Shown here: positions 1-6,113 of the stretch, one piece after another
How the letters are laid out: each line of letters starts with the position of its first letter
Numbering within the stretch: position 1 is the stretch's first letter
Source of the DNA: Methylocystaceae bacterium UBA5192
GTDB lineage: Bacteria; Pseudomonadota; Alphaproteobacteria; Rhizobiales; Beijerinckiaceae
DNA: 8,019 nucleotides
Direction of reading: 5' to 3'
Assembly (NCBI GenBank): GCA_002412985.1
Contig: DHWC01000094.1
Location: 1 to 8,019, forward strand
Notes under the pieces: generated by a model
Told to the model about the DNA's origin: nothing
The model's database searches: none
The model's input: the letters and a program-made list of their open reading frames with translations, nothing else
Position numbers and translations under genes: made by a program

Positions 1-1
1 T

Positions 2-790
2 TCACAGCCCATAATTGCGCGCCGCGCGCCATAAGCGCCATTGACGGCGCAAGGGGGAGATTGTGATGGGGCCTATATCGAGATCATAGTCCCTTTGCGC
101 CAGTTGTTCCAGAAAAAGCGGTGTGACTGCAGCCGGGAGCAGGGCCTCTCGTCCTGATGTAAGCTCTCCTGCAGCGCGGTAGGCGCTTTGATAATAGTCG
201 CGCGCCAGCTTGATGAGCTGACTGCGGGCTTTCGAATAATCTTGCGGGCTTGCTGAGGGACCATCCAGGGGAATAAATTTTTGATCCAACGCGCAGAGCG
301 TTCGGGTCAATCCAAGCGCTAGTCCGGCGTCGTGGAAGGCGCTAGAGGGAGGGGCGCCAATAATTTTCGCCGCCCATTGTATTGGCGCGGCGCTAGTCGA
401 GCGGCAATATGCTTCTAAAGCTGCATGCGTGGGCATGGGGTCATCATAGAGATCAAAAATATGGGCTTCTAAGAGTCCTAAAAATTCCGCTCTGGGTAAA
501 GCGTTACGACGGATAACATCCCGTAACGCATCCGCGACAGGATGGGCGTGCGCGACGTCAAGATTGATGCTTTCTAATGTGTCGCTCCACCAACGAAGTC
601 GCATCTCGCCTAATAGAGCTTGCGAGACTTTAGCGCGAATGTCGCGGATTTCGGATACAAAGGCGTAGATTGCGTGGAGGTCGCGACGCACAGGAGCGGG
701 CGCAAAAAGGCAGGCAAGCCAGAGATCTCTATCCTGCTTGCGTAAATTTGCTTCGCAATGATCAAAATGATCAGGCATTGCAGCTGTCAT
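2..790 (-). CDS. Squalene/phytoene synthase-like protein, NDUFAF6-type (probable complex I assembly factor)
   Basis: This is a complete 262-residue all-alpha protein of the squalene/phytoene synthase superfamily. Family landmarks are YAF at 42-44, the MRLRWW segment at 63-68 and the C-terminal LLPA...RDYD stretch around 217-236. Both Asp-rich metal-binding motifs of true prenyl synthases are degraded: the position of the first DDxxD reads RDIRA (49-53), and the second helix (GLALGLTRTL, 158-167) lacks DxxED. It therefore probably does not make squalene or phytoene. This pattern matches the NDUFAF6 (C8orf38) branch, which in mitochondria acts in assembly of respiratory complex I, so I infer a soluble or membrane-peripheral assembly role. 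The ATG start overlaps the TGA of the upstream Mth938-like gene (ATGA, 787-790), implying translational coupling. Another ATG lies four codons downstream. It appears to be the last visible gene of the yajC-secDF transcript. The fold assignment is firm; the function is inferred. Confidence 0.85.
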   Translation of the reverse strand: MTAAMPDHFDHCEANLRKQDRDLWLACLFAPAPVRRDLHAIYAFVSEIRDIRAKVSQALLGEMRLRWWSDTLESINLDVAHAHPVADALRDVIRRNALPRAEFLGLLEAHIFDLYDDPMPTHAALEAYCRSTSAAPIQWAAKIIGAPPSSAFHDAGLALGLTRTLCALDQKFIPLDGPSASPQDYSKARSQLIKLARDYYQSAYRAAGELTSGREALLPAAVTPLFLEQLAQRDYDLDIGPITISPLRRQWRLWRAARNYGL

Positions 791-1176
791 GCGACAGCAA
801 TTAACAATGCGCCAGCGCGTCGACCCTCGTCAGTGAGAAGGTTGTAGGTTCGAACGGCGGCGCCTGTCGCCATCGTCTCACAACCAACGCCTGCGGCTTT
901 TAATTTATTTTTATGCGTCAAGCTGATGGGCGTTAATTGAGCGCCTGATCCAATGATGAGGATATCGAGACCTGCGGGTTCAGCTAAGGCGAGATCAATA
1001 AGCGCAGCATCGATGTCTGTGATATTATCAAGAGTAATCGCTCGAATGCCGCTAGGCAACGCGAGTATTGAGCCGCGGTGGGACATATCTGCAAAACGGA
1101 AACCGCCGGCGCCATAATCATCAATCCGGTAACGGCCCGCAATATAGCCGGTTGCGGGGTTAGACGGTACTGTCAA
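787..1176 (-). CDS. Mth938-like domain protein (DUF498 family, NDUFAF3 relative)
   Basis: This small 129-residue protein consists almost entirely of one Mth938-like alpha/beta domain. Visible family features are the YGAGGFRF segment (21-28), the ITDIDAALIDLA helix (52-63), LDILIIGSG (70-78) and a C-terminal region with GVGCETMATGAAVRTYN (96-112). The family includes human NDUFAF3, a complex I assembly factor; the biochemical activity of bacterial members is not settled. The start is a TTG codon at 1174-1176 that overlaps the secF stop (TTGA). No alternative ATG occurs before residue 31, which would remove the first conserved strand. Its own stop overlaps the ATG of the next gene. Coupling at both ends suggests co-translation with SecF and the squalene-synthase-like protein. 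A role in complex I assembly or membrane insertion is inference from homology and context. Confidence 0.87.
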   Translation of the reverse strand: MTVPSNPATGYIAGRYRIDDYGAGGFRFADMSHRGSILALPSGIRAITLDNITDIDAALIDLALAEPAGLDILIIGSGAQLTPISLTHKNKLKAAGVGCETMATGAAVRTYNLLTDEGRRAGALLIAVA

Positions 1177-2225
1177 GCCTGCCTCGGTTTACGCGACTGA
1201 GCTGATTTTTTCTTCGCTGGCGCAGAAGTTGTTGGCGGTTCTTTTTCAGCTGACTCTAACCCGCTCTGCCCATCTCGAGTTTGCGAGTCTTTCGACGCGA
1301 CTTCATGTGACGCCGCCGCTTTATCGCCTTCTTCATTGCGGAGCCCAAGATAGATGAGCATTGGCGAGCAGATAAAGATTGATGAATAGGTCGCGACAAA
1401 AATACCCCAAATCATTGCTAGCGAAAATGAGCGAATGACCTGGCCGCCGAAAGCGACGAGTGCGATTAGAGCGAGCATGACAGTTGTCGCTGTCATAATT
1501 GTGCGCGGGAGGACGGCGTTGATCGACATATCGATCATTTGCGCTGTGCCAAGCTTTTTATATTTGCGCATATTTTCGCGAATGCGATCGAGCACTACAA
1601 CCGTTTCGTTTAATGAATAGCCAACAATTGTGAGAATTGCAGCAATAGAGGTTGTATTAAACTCCAGTTGGGTGATGGAGAAAAAACCCACTGTCAGTAA
1701 AAGGTCATGCATGGTTGCAATGACGGCGCCCACTGCAAACTGCCATTCGAAGCGAAACCAAAGATAGCCCAATACCGCGAGGATAGAGAGGACAACGCCA
1801 AGCGTGCCAGATTGCACGAGCTCGTTGGACACTCTTGGTCCAACAACTTCAACGCGGCGGAGTTCGTAGTCATTGCCAACTTTTTCCCGCACACGTTCGA
1901 CGGCGGCCTGCTGGGCAACATCGCCGCCAGGCTGCAAACCGAAACGAAGCGTAGCATCGGCTGGGTTGCCAAAGCCTTGAACTTCTATATCCCCTAGCTT
2001 TAAGCCTTCGCCTAAGCCGCGTAAAACGCCAACCTCTGCAGAGCCATTTTTAGCCCGCAGTTCAATGACGGTGCCGCCGGCAAAATCAATGCCGAAATTC
2101 ATTCCCTTGAAAACAAAGAGCGCAACGGCAATCAAGGAAAGAAACGCAGAAAATGGATAGCTCACGCGCCTGAAACGCATGAATGGAAACTTGGTGTTCT
2201 CCGGAGCGAGGCGCAGGAGTTTCAT
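1173..2225 (-). CDS. secF: Protein translocase subunit SecF
   Basis: SecF is an inner-membrane partner of SecD in the SecDF-YajC complex, which uses proton motive force to assist protein export through SecYEG. The 350 residues show the family layout. TM1 lies near 22-40, followed by the GIDFAGGT motif (45-52) and a periplasmic domain to about 135. Five more membrane segments follow between about 138 and 296, including the TM4 signature VGYSLNETVVVLDRIREN (201-218). The acidic residue of that signature is Glu207, where E. coli SecF has Asp (SLNDT). A hydrophilic Lys/Ser/Pro-rich cytoplasmic tail of about 55 residues (296-350) follows the last TM segment. The ATG lies 15 bases after the secD stop, with AGAGG about 10 bases upstream. 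The stop overlaps the TTG start of the Mth938-like gene. SecD and SecF are separate genes, not fused. Confidence 0.97.
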   Translation of the reverse strand: MKLLRLAPENTKFPFMRFRRVSYPFSAFLSLIAVALFVFKGMNFGIDFAGGTVIELRAKNGSAEVGVLRGLGEGLKLGDIEVQGFGNPADATLRFGLQPGGDVAQQAAVERVREKVGNDYELRRVEVVGPRVSNELVQSGTLGVVLSILAVLGYLWFRFEWQFAVGAVIATMHDLLLTVGFFSITQLEFNTTSIAAILTIVGYSLNETVVVLDRIRENMRKYKKLGTAQMIDMSINAVLPRTIMTATTVMLALIALVAFGGQVIRSFSLAMIWGIFVATYSSIFICSPMLIYLGLRNEEGDKAAASHEVASKDSQTRDGQSGLESAEKEPPTTSAPAKKKSAQSRKPRQA

Positions 2226-2240
2226 GGATAGATGGCCTCT

Positions 2241-3833
2241 TTAAATCGGCAAACGCGTTGGACGCGCATAGTGATACCAAATAGCAATCATCATCTGCGT
2301 CATCGTATAGGCAGTGATAATCGTCGTTAGAATGCCCAGCGCAAGAGATACGGCGAAGCCGCGTACAGGTCCGGTGCCAAGGAAATATAAAATCGCCGCT
2401 GCGACAAACATCGTGACATTGGAGTCAACAATTGTCGCAAAGGCGCGCTTGAAGCCAGCGTCAAGCGAGGCGAGAATTGTGCGCCCTGCGTGATTTTCTT
2501 CTCGGATGCGTTCGTAAATCAACACATTCGAGTCAACCGCCATCCCAATGGTTAGGACAATCCCCGCGATGCCTGGCAAGGTAAGCGTTGAGCCTAGTAA
2601 GACAAGACCAGCGAAGATGAAGGCGATGTGCACAAAAAGCGCGAGATTGGCGAATACGCCAAATACGCCATAAGTGATGAGCATATAGACAACAACCAAA
2701 CCGGCGCCGACATAGGCCGCGCGTTTGCCCGCATCGATGGAGTCTTGACCGAGGCCTGGACCAACGGTGCGTTCTTCAACAATATTGAGTTTTGCAGGAA
2801 GAGCGCCAGCACGCAAAAGGATGGACAGGTTGTTGGCTTCTTCGACGGTAAAGCGACCAGATATCTGACCTGAGCCGCCGGTGATTGGCGTTAAAATGCG
2901 CGGTGCTGAAATCACCTTATTATCTAAAACGATCGCAAAAAGTCGGTCGACGTTTTTAGATGTGACTTCACCAAATCTTTGTGCGCCACGAATGTTAAAG
3001 CGGAAATTCACAACAGGTTCGCCGCCGCGTTGTTGATCAAAACCAGGCTGGGCGTCAGTCAAATCCTCGCCTTGCACCATAACCTGTTTTTCGATTGGCA
3101 GCTTTCCTGTTCCATCCTGCTGTTCAAGCTCTTCGGAGTCGGCTGGATTTTGACCAGCCTCGGCGACAAGTCGAAATTCAAGCTTAGCTGTTTGACCCAA
3201 AATCGTTTTGAGCTGTTCGGGATCTTGTAATCCGGGAACCTGAACAATAATGCGATCATCGCCTTCACGTTGAATGGATGGCTCACGCGTGCCCAGAGCA
3301 TCCACGCGTCGACGAATGACTTCTATCGATTGATCGACAGCGCGCCGTGTTTTTTCCACGAGTCCCGCATCGGTTACTGTCAAACGAATTAAGCCGTCTG
3401 GCGTTTCTTCGACATCAAGGGGCGAGTCGCCGCCGCCTGCGCGTGCGCTGAATCCATTGCGAAGGAGACGCAGTTTGGGAAGGATGCGCTCCCGATCCGC
3501 AGCGTCTGCAACGCGGAGTTGAACGCCTCTGGGCGTAGCGCCAATACCGCCTGTTATGGCGACTTTTTCTTCGCGTAAAATGCGACGAACGTCTTCGCGG
3601 AGGTTTTTGACTTGCGTTGTTAAAATATCCGCCTTGTCTACTTCAAGCATGACATGCGAGCCGCCTTGAAGATCAAGGCCAAGCACGATGGTGGGTGGTG
3701 TTAGCCATGCAGGCAAACGCTCTTTCAAAGCTTCATAATGCGCAGGCGTCATCATGCTCGGCGCCACCACGAGGATGGCGGCAAGCGTCATCGCCACAAT
3801 AGCGATAAATTTCCAGGTTGAGAATCGCAGCAT
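2241..3833 (-). CDS. secD: Protein translocase subunit SecD
   Basis: SecD is the large membrane subunit of the SecDF-YajC accessory complex and powers late stages of protein translocation with the proton gradient. At 530 residues it is shorter than E. coli SecD (615), which I regard as usual for alphaproteobacteria. It has TM1 at about 8-25, the LGLDLQGG motif (51-58), and the large periplasmic P1 region through about 355, including RRRVDALGTREPSIQ (174-188) and LLRAGALPAKL (339-349). Five C-terminal membrane segments follow between about 370 and 520. The TM4 signature GMAVDSNVLIYERIREE (430-446) carries Asp434, equivalent to the Asp implicated in proton transfer in studied SecDF proteins. 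The start ATG is 58 bases after the yajC stop, with a weak purine-rich GAAGAAA upstream rather than a strong Shine-Dalgarno. secF follows after 15 bases. Confidence 0.97.
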   Translation of the reverse strand: MLRFSTWKFIAIVAMTLAAILVVAPSMMTPAHYEALKERLPAWLTPPTIVLGLDLQGGSHVMLEVDKADILTTQVKNLREDVRRILREEKVAITGGIGATPRGVQLRVADAADRERILPKLRLLRNGFSARAGGGDSPLDVEETPDGLIRLTVTDAGLVEKTRRAVDQSIEVIRRRVDALGTREPSIQREGDDRIIVQVPGLQDPEQLKTILGQTAKLEFRLVAEAGQNPADSEELEQQDGTGKLPIEKQVMVQGEDLTDAQPGFDQQRGGEPVVNFRFNIRGAQRFGEVTSKNVDRLFAIVLDNKVISAPRILTPITGGSGQISGRFTVEEANNLSILLRAGALPAKLNIVEERTVGPGLGQDSIDAGKRAAYVGAGLVVVYMLITYGVFGVFANLALFVHIAFIFAGLVLLGSTLTLPGIAGIVLTIGMAVDSNVLIYERIREENHAGRTILASLDAGFKRAFATIVDSNVTMFVAAAILYFLGTGPVRGFAVSLALGILTTIITAYTMTQMMIAIWYHYARPTRLPI

Positions 3834-3840
3834 CTTGTCG

Positions 3841-3852
3841 CTATTTCTTCAT
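3841..3852 (-). other. Micro-ORF ATG-AAG-AAA-TAG just upstream of secD
   Basis: The minus strand reads ATGAAGAAATAG, ending seven bases before the secD ATG. It matches the yajC micro-ORF at 11 of 12 bases. GAAGAAA probably acts as a weak Shine-Dalgarno for secD. Translation of the element itself is unproven. Confidence 0.35.
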
Positions 3853-3864
3853 AGAGGTCGGGCT

Positions 3865-3883
3865 TGCGCAGTTAAAAAGCGCA
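3865..3883 (-). other. Possible hairpin in the yajC-secD intercistronic gap
   Basis: In the 58-base gap between yajC and secD, the minus strand contains TGCGC and GCGCA separated by nine bases that begin with TTTTT. This could fold as a small 5-bp stem in the transcript. A second overlapping dyad, CGCATAATGCG followed by CTTTTT (3875-3890), resembles a very weak terminator, but its stem is too short to be convincing. Either could tune the ratio of YajC to SecD by pausing or RNA processing. This is only a possibility. Confidence 0.25.
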
Positions 3884-3891
3884 TTATGCGG

Positions 3892-4326
3892 TCAGGATTT
3901 TGCAGAAGCGGGCGCTTCTTTGACCGGCTCACCCTTGGCGCGGACTTCAACGATGGCGCTGCGGAGCAGCCGCACACGGACATTTGGCGCAATTTCTACT
4001 TCGACTTCATCGTCATCGATTGATTTTGTCACTTTGCCGATGATGCCGCTGGAGGTCACAAGCGTGTCGCCGCGACGTACGTTGCGCAGCTGCGCCAGCT
4101 GTTCTTTTTCGCGACGTGCGCGAGGGCGGATGACAAGAATATAGACAATGCCCATGACGACAAAGATTGGCACCAGCTGAGCAAAGAGATCCGGAAGAGA
4201 GGGCTGCTGGGCCGCTGCATCAGGCTGCGCGCCAGAGGCCTGAGTTCCCGTGGTCATGGGCGGCGCGGATTGAGCAGGGGCCGCCGGCTGAGGAGTTTGC
4301 GCCATGGCGTCCGGGATCAACTTCAT
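3892..4326 (-). CDS. yajC: Preprotein translocase subunit YajC
   Basis: YajC is a small single-pass inner-membrane protein of the SecDF-YajC complex. The 144-residue product has an unusually long N-terminal extension rich in Pro, Ala and Gln (about 8-43). One membrane helix follows (about 48-66, ending YILVIRP), then a basic turn (RPRARREKE, 67-75) and the conserved cytoplasmic domain with GDTLVTSSGIIGKV (86-99) and VRVRLLRSAIVEV (116-128). E. coli YajC is about 110 residues, and the difference is mostly the N-terminal extension. I prefer the ATG at 4326 because a purine-rich GAAGAGA lies upstream; an internal ATG at residue 8 (MAQTPQ) has no visible ribosome-binding site. It is the first gene of the yajC-secD-secF transcript and has a probable promoter at 4397-4424. 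Confidence 0.95.
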   Translation of the reverse strand: MKLIPDAMAQTPQPAAPAQSAPPMTTGTQASGAQPDAAAQQPSLPDLFAQLVPIFVVMGIVYILVIRPRARREKEQLAQLRNVRRGDTLVTSSGIIGKVTKSIDDDEVEVEIAPNVRVRLLRSAIVEVRAKGEPVKEAPASAKS

Positions 4327-4330
4327 TGTG

Positions 4331-4342
4331 CTATCTCTTCAT
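4331..4342 (-). other. Micro-ORF ATG-AAG-AGA-TAG just upstream of yajC
   Basis: The minus strand reads ATGAAGAGATAG, a start codon, two sense codons and a stop, ending four bases before the yajC ATG. The same element with one base changed precedes secD. The purine stretch GAAGAGA may simply be the ribosome-binding site of yajC. Whether the short frame is translated cannot be told from sequence. Confidence 0.35.
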
Positions 4343-4353
4343 GTCTAAGGACG

Positions 4354-4367
4354 CACCGCGCACGGTG
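4354..4367 (-). other. Small hairpin in the yajC leader
   Basis: CACCG and CGGTG flank a four-base loop (CACCGTGCGCGGTG on the minus strand). This lies within the predicted yajC 5' leader, about 30 bases before the start codon. A competing outer pairing, ACGCA with TGCGT (4351-4355 and 4375-4379), overlaps the same bases. No known leader motif is recognised. Confidence 0.25.
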
Positions 4368-4396
4368 AGCGGGATGCGTGGCTGGAATGGGCGCGG

Positions 4397-4424
4397 ACTA
4401 TAGCCGCTCACTTGCCGAAAGCAA
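4397..4424 (-). promoter_or_regulatory. Probable promoter of the yajC-secDF operon
   Basis: Read on the minus strand, TTGCTT (4419-4424) and TATAGT (4397-4402) are separated by 16 bases and match sigma-70-type -35 and -10 hexamers reasonably well. The -10 is the stronger match. Transcription would start near 4390, giving a leader of about 64 bases before the yajC ATG at 4326. The site sits in the only sizeable gap between argE and yajC, where a separate promoter for the Sec genes would be expected. An inverted repeat encloses the -35 and spacer. Confidence 0.5.
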
Positions 4425-4446
4425 TGCCGAACGGGCTAGAGCGGCT
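4402..4446. repeat. 8-base inverted repeat enclosing the yajC -35 region
   Basis: AGCCGCTC (4402-4409) and GAGCGGCT (4439-4446) are perfect inverted copies separated by 29 bases. One arm abuts the putative -10 hexamer, overlapping its last base, and the -35 lies inside the loop together with a direct repeat of GCCGAA (4414-4419 and 4426-4431). No T-run follows either arm, so it does not look like an intrinsic terminator for argE. An operator is possible, but the arms are short and this could be chance. Confidence 0.35.
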
Positions 4447-4477
4447 GGTTTTCCGGTCTCTTGCGAGATGAATCTTC

Positions 4478-5638
4478 TCAATTGCCGGATAATTCCTCTG
4501 TAAGCCGCTGCATGAAATCGATACAGGCGGAAAGCTGAGAAATATCGATAAATTCGTTTGGTTGGTGCGCTTGCTCGATACTGCCTGGCCCGCAAACGAC
4601 CGTGGGGGCGCCTGCAAGCTGAAAATGGCCAGCTTCCGTGGCGTAAGGGACCGCAATAGTCGCGTTTCGACGCGCTGCGCGCAAGGCGAGCGACTCGGCT
4701 AGGGAGCCAATTTCAGGTCTAAGGCCGGGCACCTCATTTTCCAAAATGGTTTCAATGCCTGTTTGCGGAAAATGCTGGAATATTTGCCCATGAAGGGACT
4801 GGGCGTAATGCGCCAATTGATCTGCAACATAAGTGGGCGCAAGGCCTGGCAATCCCCGGGCTTCCCAGTGGAAAGCGCAATCTCTGGCGACGATGTTGCG
4901 GGCTGTGCCGCCCTGAATCATGCCAACATGAACGCTCGACCAAGGTGGATCAAAGCGCCCGCTGGGATCTCCAAGCAATCGCAATTGGGCTCCAATACGC
5001 TCCAATTCGACAACAAGTTGGCAGGCGATATGGACCGCGCTAACGCCACGATGAAGATTGGCCGAGTGAATTTCAAAGCCTGTAACGCGGGTGATATGCG
5101 TGGACACGCTTTTATGCGCATCGGCGACTTGCATAGAGGTTGGCTCACCCACGATCACAGCAGCAGGCTTGGGTAAGTCAACGCCCATTCGATGAATGAC
5201 ATCGAGGGGACCCCGGCAGGTGGTTTCCTCATCATAACTCAACAAAACATGGATTGGTCGTGAGAGTTTTGCGGTTTTGAAGTGCGGAATCATCGCTAAA
5301 CAAACCGCGCCAAAGGCCTTCATATCGACAACGCCTCTGCCCCAAAGGCGCGACTGGTCTCGAACCATGGAAAAAGGATTTGTTTTCCAATCTTGACCGT
5401 CAACGGGCACAACGTCTGTATGACCCGACAGCAGGACGCCTCCAGAGATTTGCGGTCCGATCGTTGCAAAGATCGCCGCCTTATCGCCATAGGCGTTGAG
5501 CGCGCGGATGAAAGGGATATCCTGCGCGGATAAATACTCCGCGACAAAATCAATCAACGGCAGGTTAGATTTCGAGCTCTCGGTGTCAAAAGCGACCAAG
5601 CGGCCCGTTAAGTCGATTGCTCGTTCTAGGAGATCCAT
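4478..5638 (-). CDS. argE: Acetylornithine deacetylase (ArgE, peptidase family M20)
   Basis: The protein probably hydrolyses N-acetyl-L-ornithine to ornithine and acetate in arginine synthesis, as a cytoplasmic metal-dependent M20 enzyme. The 386 residues carry the full set of M20 landmarks: SGHTDVVPVDG (71-81) with metal ligand His73 and catalytic-pair Asp75; WGRGVVDMK (99-107) with Asp105; SYDEET (134-139) with the Glu137/Glu138 pair; GEPTS (164-168) with Glu165; and QAHQPNEF (356-363) with His358. The dimerisation lid lies roughly at 175-285. I choose the ATG at 5636-5638, which overlaps the apaG stop as TGATG. A TTG one codon earlier is possible but less likely. No Shine-Dalgarno is visible, so translation is probably coupled to apaG. 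Related M20 enzymes such as DapE or peptidases are alternatives, but the motif wording and length fit ArgE best. Confidence 0.9.
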   Translation of the reverse strand: MDLLERAIDLTGRLVAFDTESSKSNLPLIDFVAEYLSAQDIPFIRALNAYGDKAAIFATIGPQISGGVLLSGHTDVVPVDGQDWKTNPFSMVRDQSRLWGRGVVDMKAFGAVCLAMIPHFKTAKLSRPIHVLLSYDEETTCRGPLDVIHRMGVDLPKPAAVIVGEPTSMQVADAHKSVSTHITRVTGFEIHSANLHRGVSAVHIACQLVVELERIGAQLRLLGDPSGRFDPPWSSVHVGMIQGGTARNIVARDCAFHWEARGLPGLAPTYVADQLAHYAQSLHGQIFQHFPQTGIETILENEVPGLRPEIGSLAESLALRAARRNATIAVPYATEAGHFQLAGAPTVVCGPGSIEQAHQPNEFIDISQLSACIDFMQRLTEELSGN

Positions 5639-6030
5639 CAATTAAGCGTCGGTTTTGAGAGGGGGCTGTCGAGGGAAAAGGCCGGGATCACGACGTCAAA
5701 AGTCTCCCCATTATCCGTTGTCATCCGATAGCTGCCTTGCATCATGCCTGAGGGCGCACACAAGGGGCAGCCTGAAGCATAACGAAAGATCTCTCCGGGT
5801 TCGAGCAAGGGTTGCTCGCCGACAACGCCTGGTCCGCGAACTTCTTCACGACGCCCATTGGCGTCAATGATGAGCCAGTGACGCGAGAGGAGTTGGACCC
5901 GTTGCGTGCCAAGATTGGCAATTTCTATTGTATAAGACCAAAAAAACCGGCCTTGTTCGGGGTCAGAGCGATCCGGCATAAAATCCGGGATCGCCGTCAC
6001 CTGAATATGATTTGTAATCGCGACATACAT
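5638..6030 (-). CDS. apaG: ApaG domain protein
   Basis: This complete 130-residue protein is a single ApaG (DUF525) beta-sandwich domain. Conserved stretches are WSYTIEIANLG (31-41), VQLLSRHWLIIDANG (45-59), EVRGPGVVGEQP (63-74) with the GxGxxG loop, SGCPLCAPSGMMQGSY (86-101) and the C-terminal FDVVIPAFSLD (111-121). ApaG was first linked to magnesium/cobalt efflux phenotypes and to diadenosine tetraphosphate metabolism in enterobacteria, but its molecular role is unsettled. The same fold occurs in eukaryotic F-box proteins. It starts with an ATG 83 bases after the metZ stop, has no visible Shine-Dalgarno, and its stop overlaps the argE start. Identity is secure; function is not. Confidence 0.95.
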   Translation of the reverse strand: MYVAITNHIQVTAIPDFMPDRSDPEQGRFFWSYTIEIANLGTQRVQLLSRHWLIIDANGRREEVRGPGVVGEQPLLEPGEIFRYASGCPLCAPSGMMQGSYRMTTDNGETFDVVIPAFSLDSPLSKPTLN

Positions 6031-6038
6031 AATTTGCT

Positions 6039-6066
6039 AAATAGTGCGCTAGAATGCCGGGTCGAC
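6039..6066 (-). promoter_or_regulatory. Weak candidate promoter in front of apaG
   Basis: On the minus strand GTCGAC (6061-6066) and CTATTT (6039-6044) are 16 bases apart and resemble the CTTGAC/CTATAT pattern of rhizobial housekeeping promoters. A start about seven bases downstream would fall almost at the apaG ATG (6030), giving a near-leaderless message. That would fit the absent ribosome-binding site. The -35 match is poor, and read-through from metZ is equally plausible. Confidence 0.2.
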
Positions 6067-6113
6067 ATCCAGCTAGGAGAAACGCGCGCTCTGCGATGCA
6101 CGGACTTTGGCCG

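Noticed and set aside
3875..3890. Intrinsic terminator between yajC and secD (CGCATAATGCG then CTTTTT)
   Set aside because: The stem is only three to four pairs and lies inside an operon that is normally co-transcribed.
3754..4144. Plus-strand open frames (89 and 108 residues) opposite yajC and the start of secD
   Set aside because: They are antisense to conserved genes in two competing frames, with no domain resemblance and no ribosome-binding site of note.
4763..5176. 137-residue plus-strand open frame inside argE
   Set aside because: It lies opposite the complete and motif-rich argE, and its sequence shows no family signature.
5639..5641. TTG start for argE one codon before the ATG
   Set aside because: The ATG overlapping the apaG stop (TGATG) is the more usual arrangement, and the difference is a single residue.
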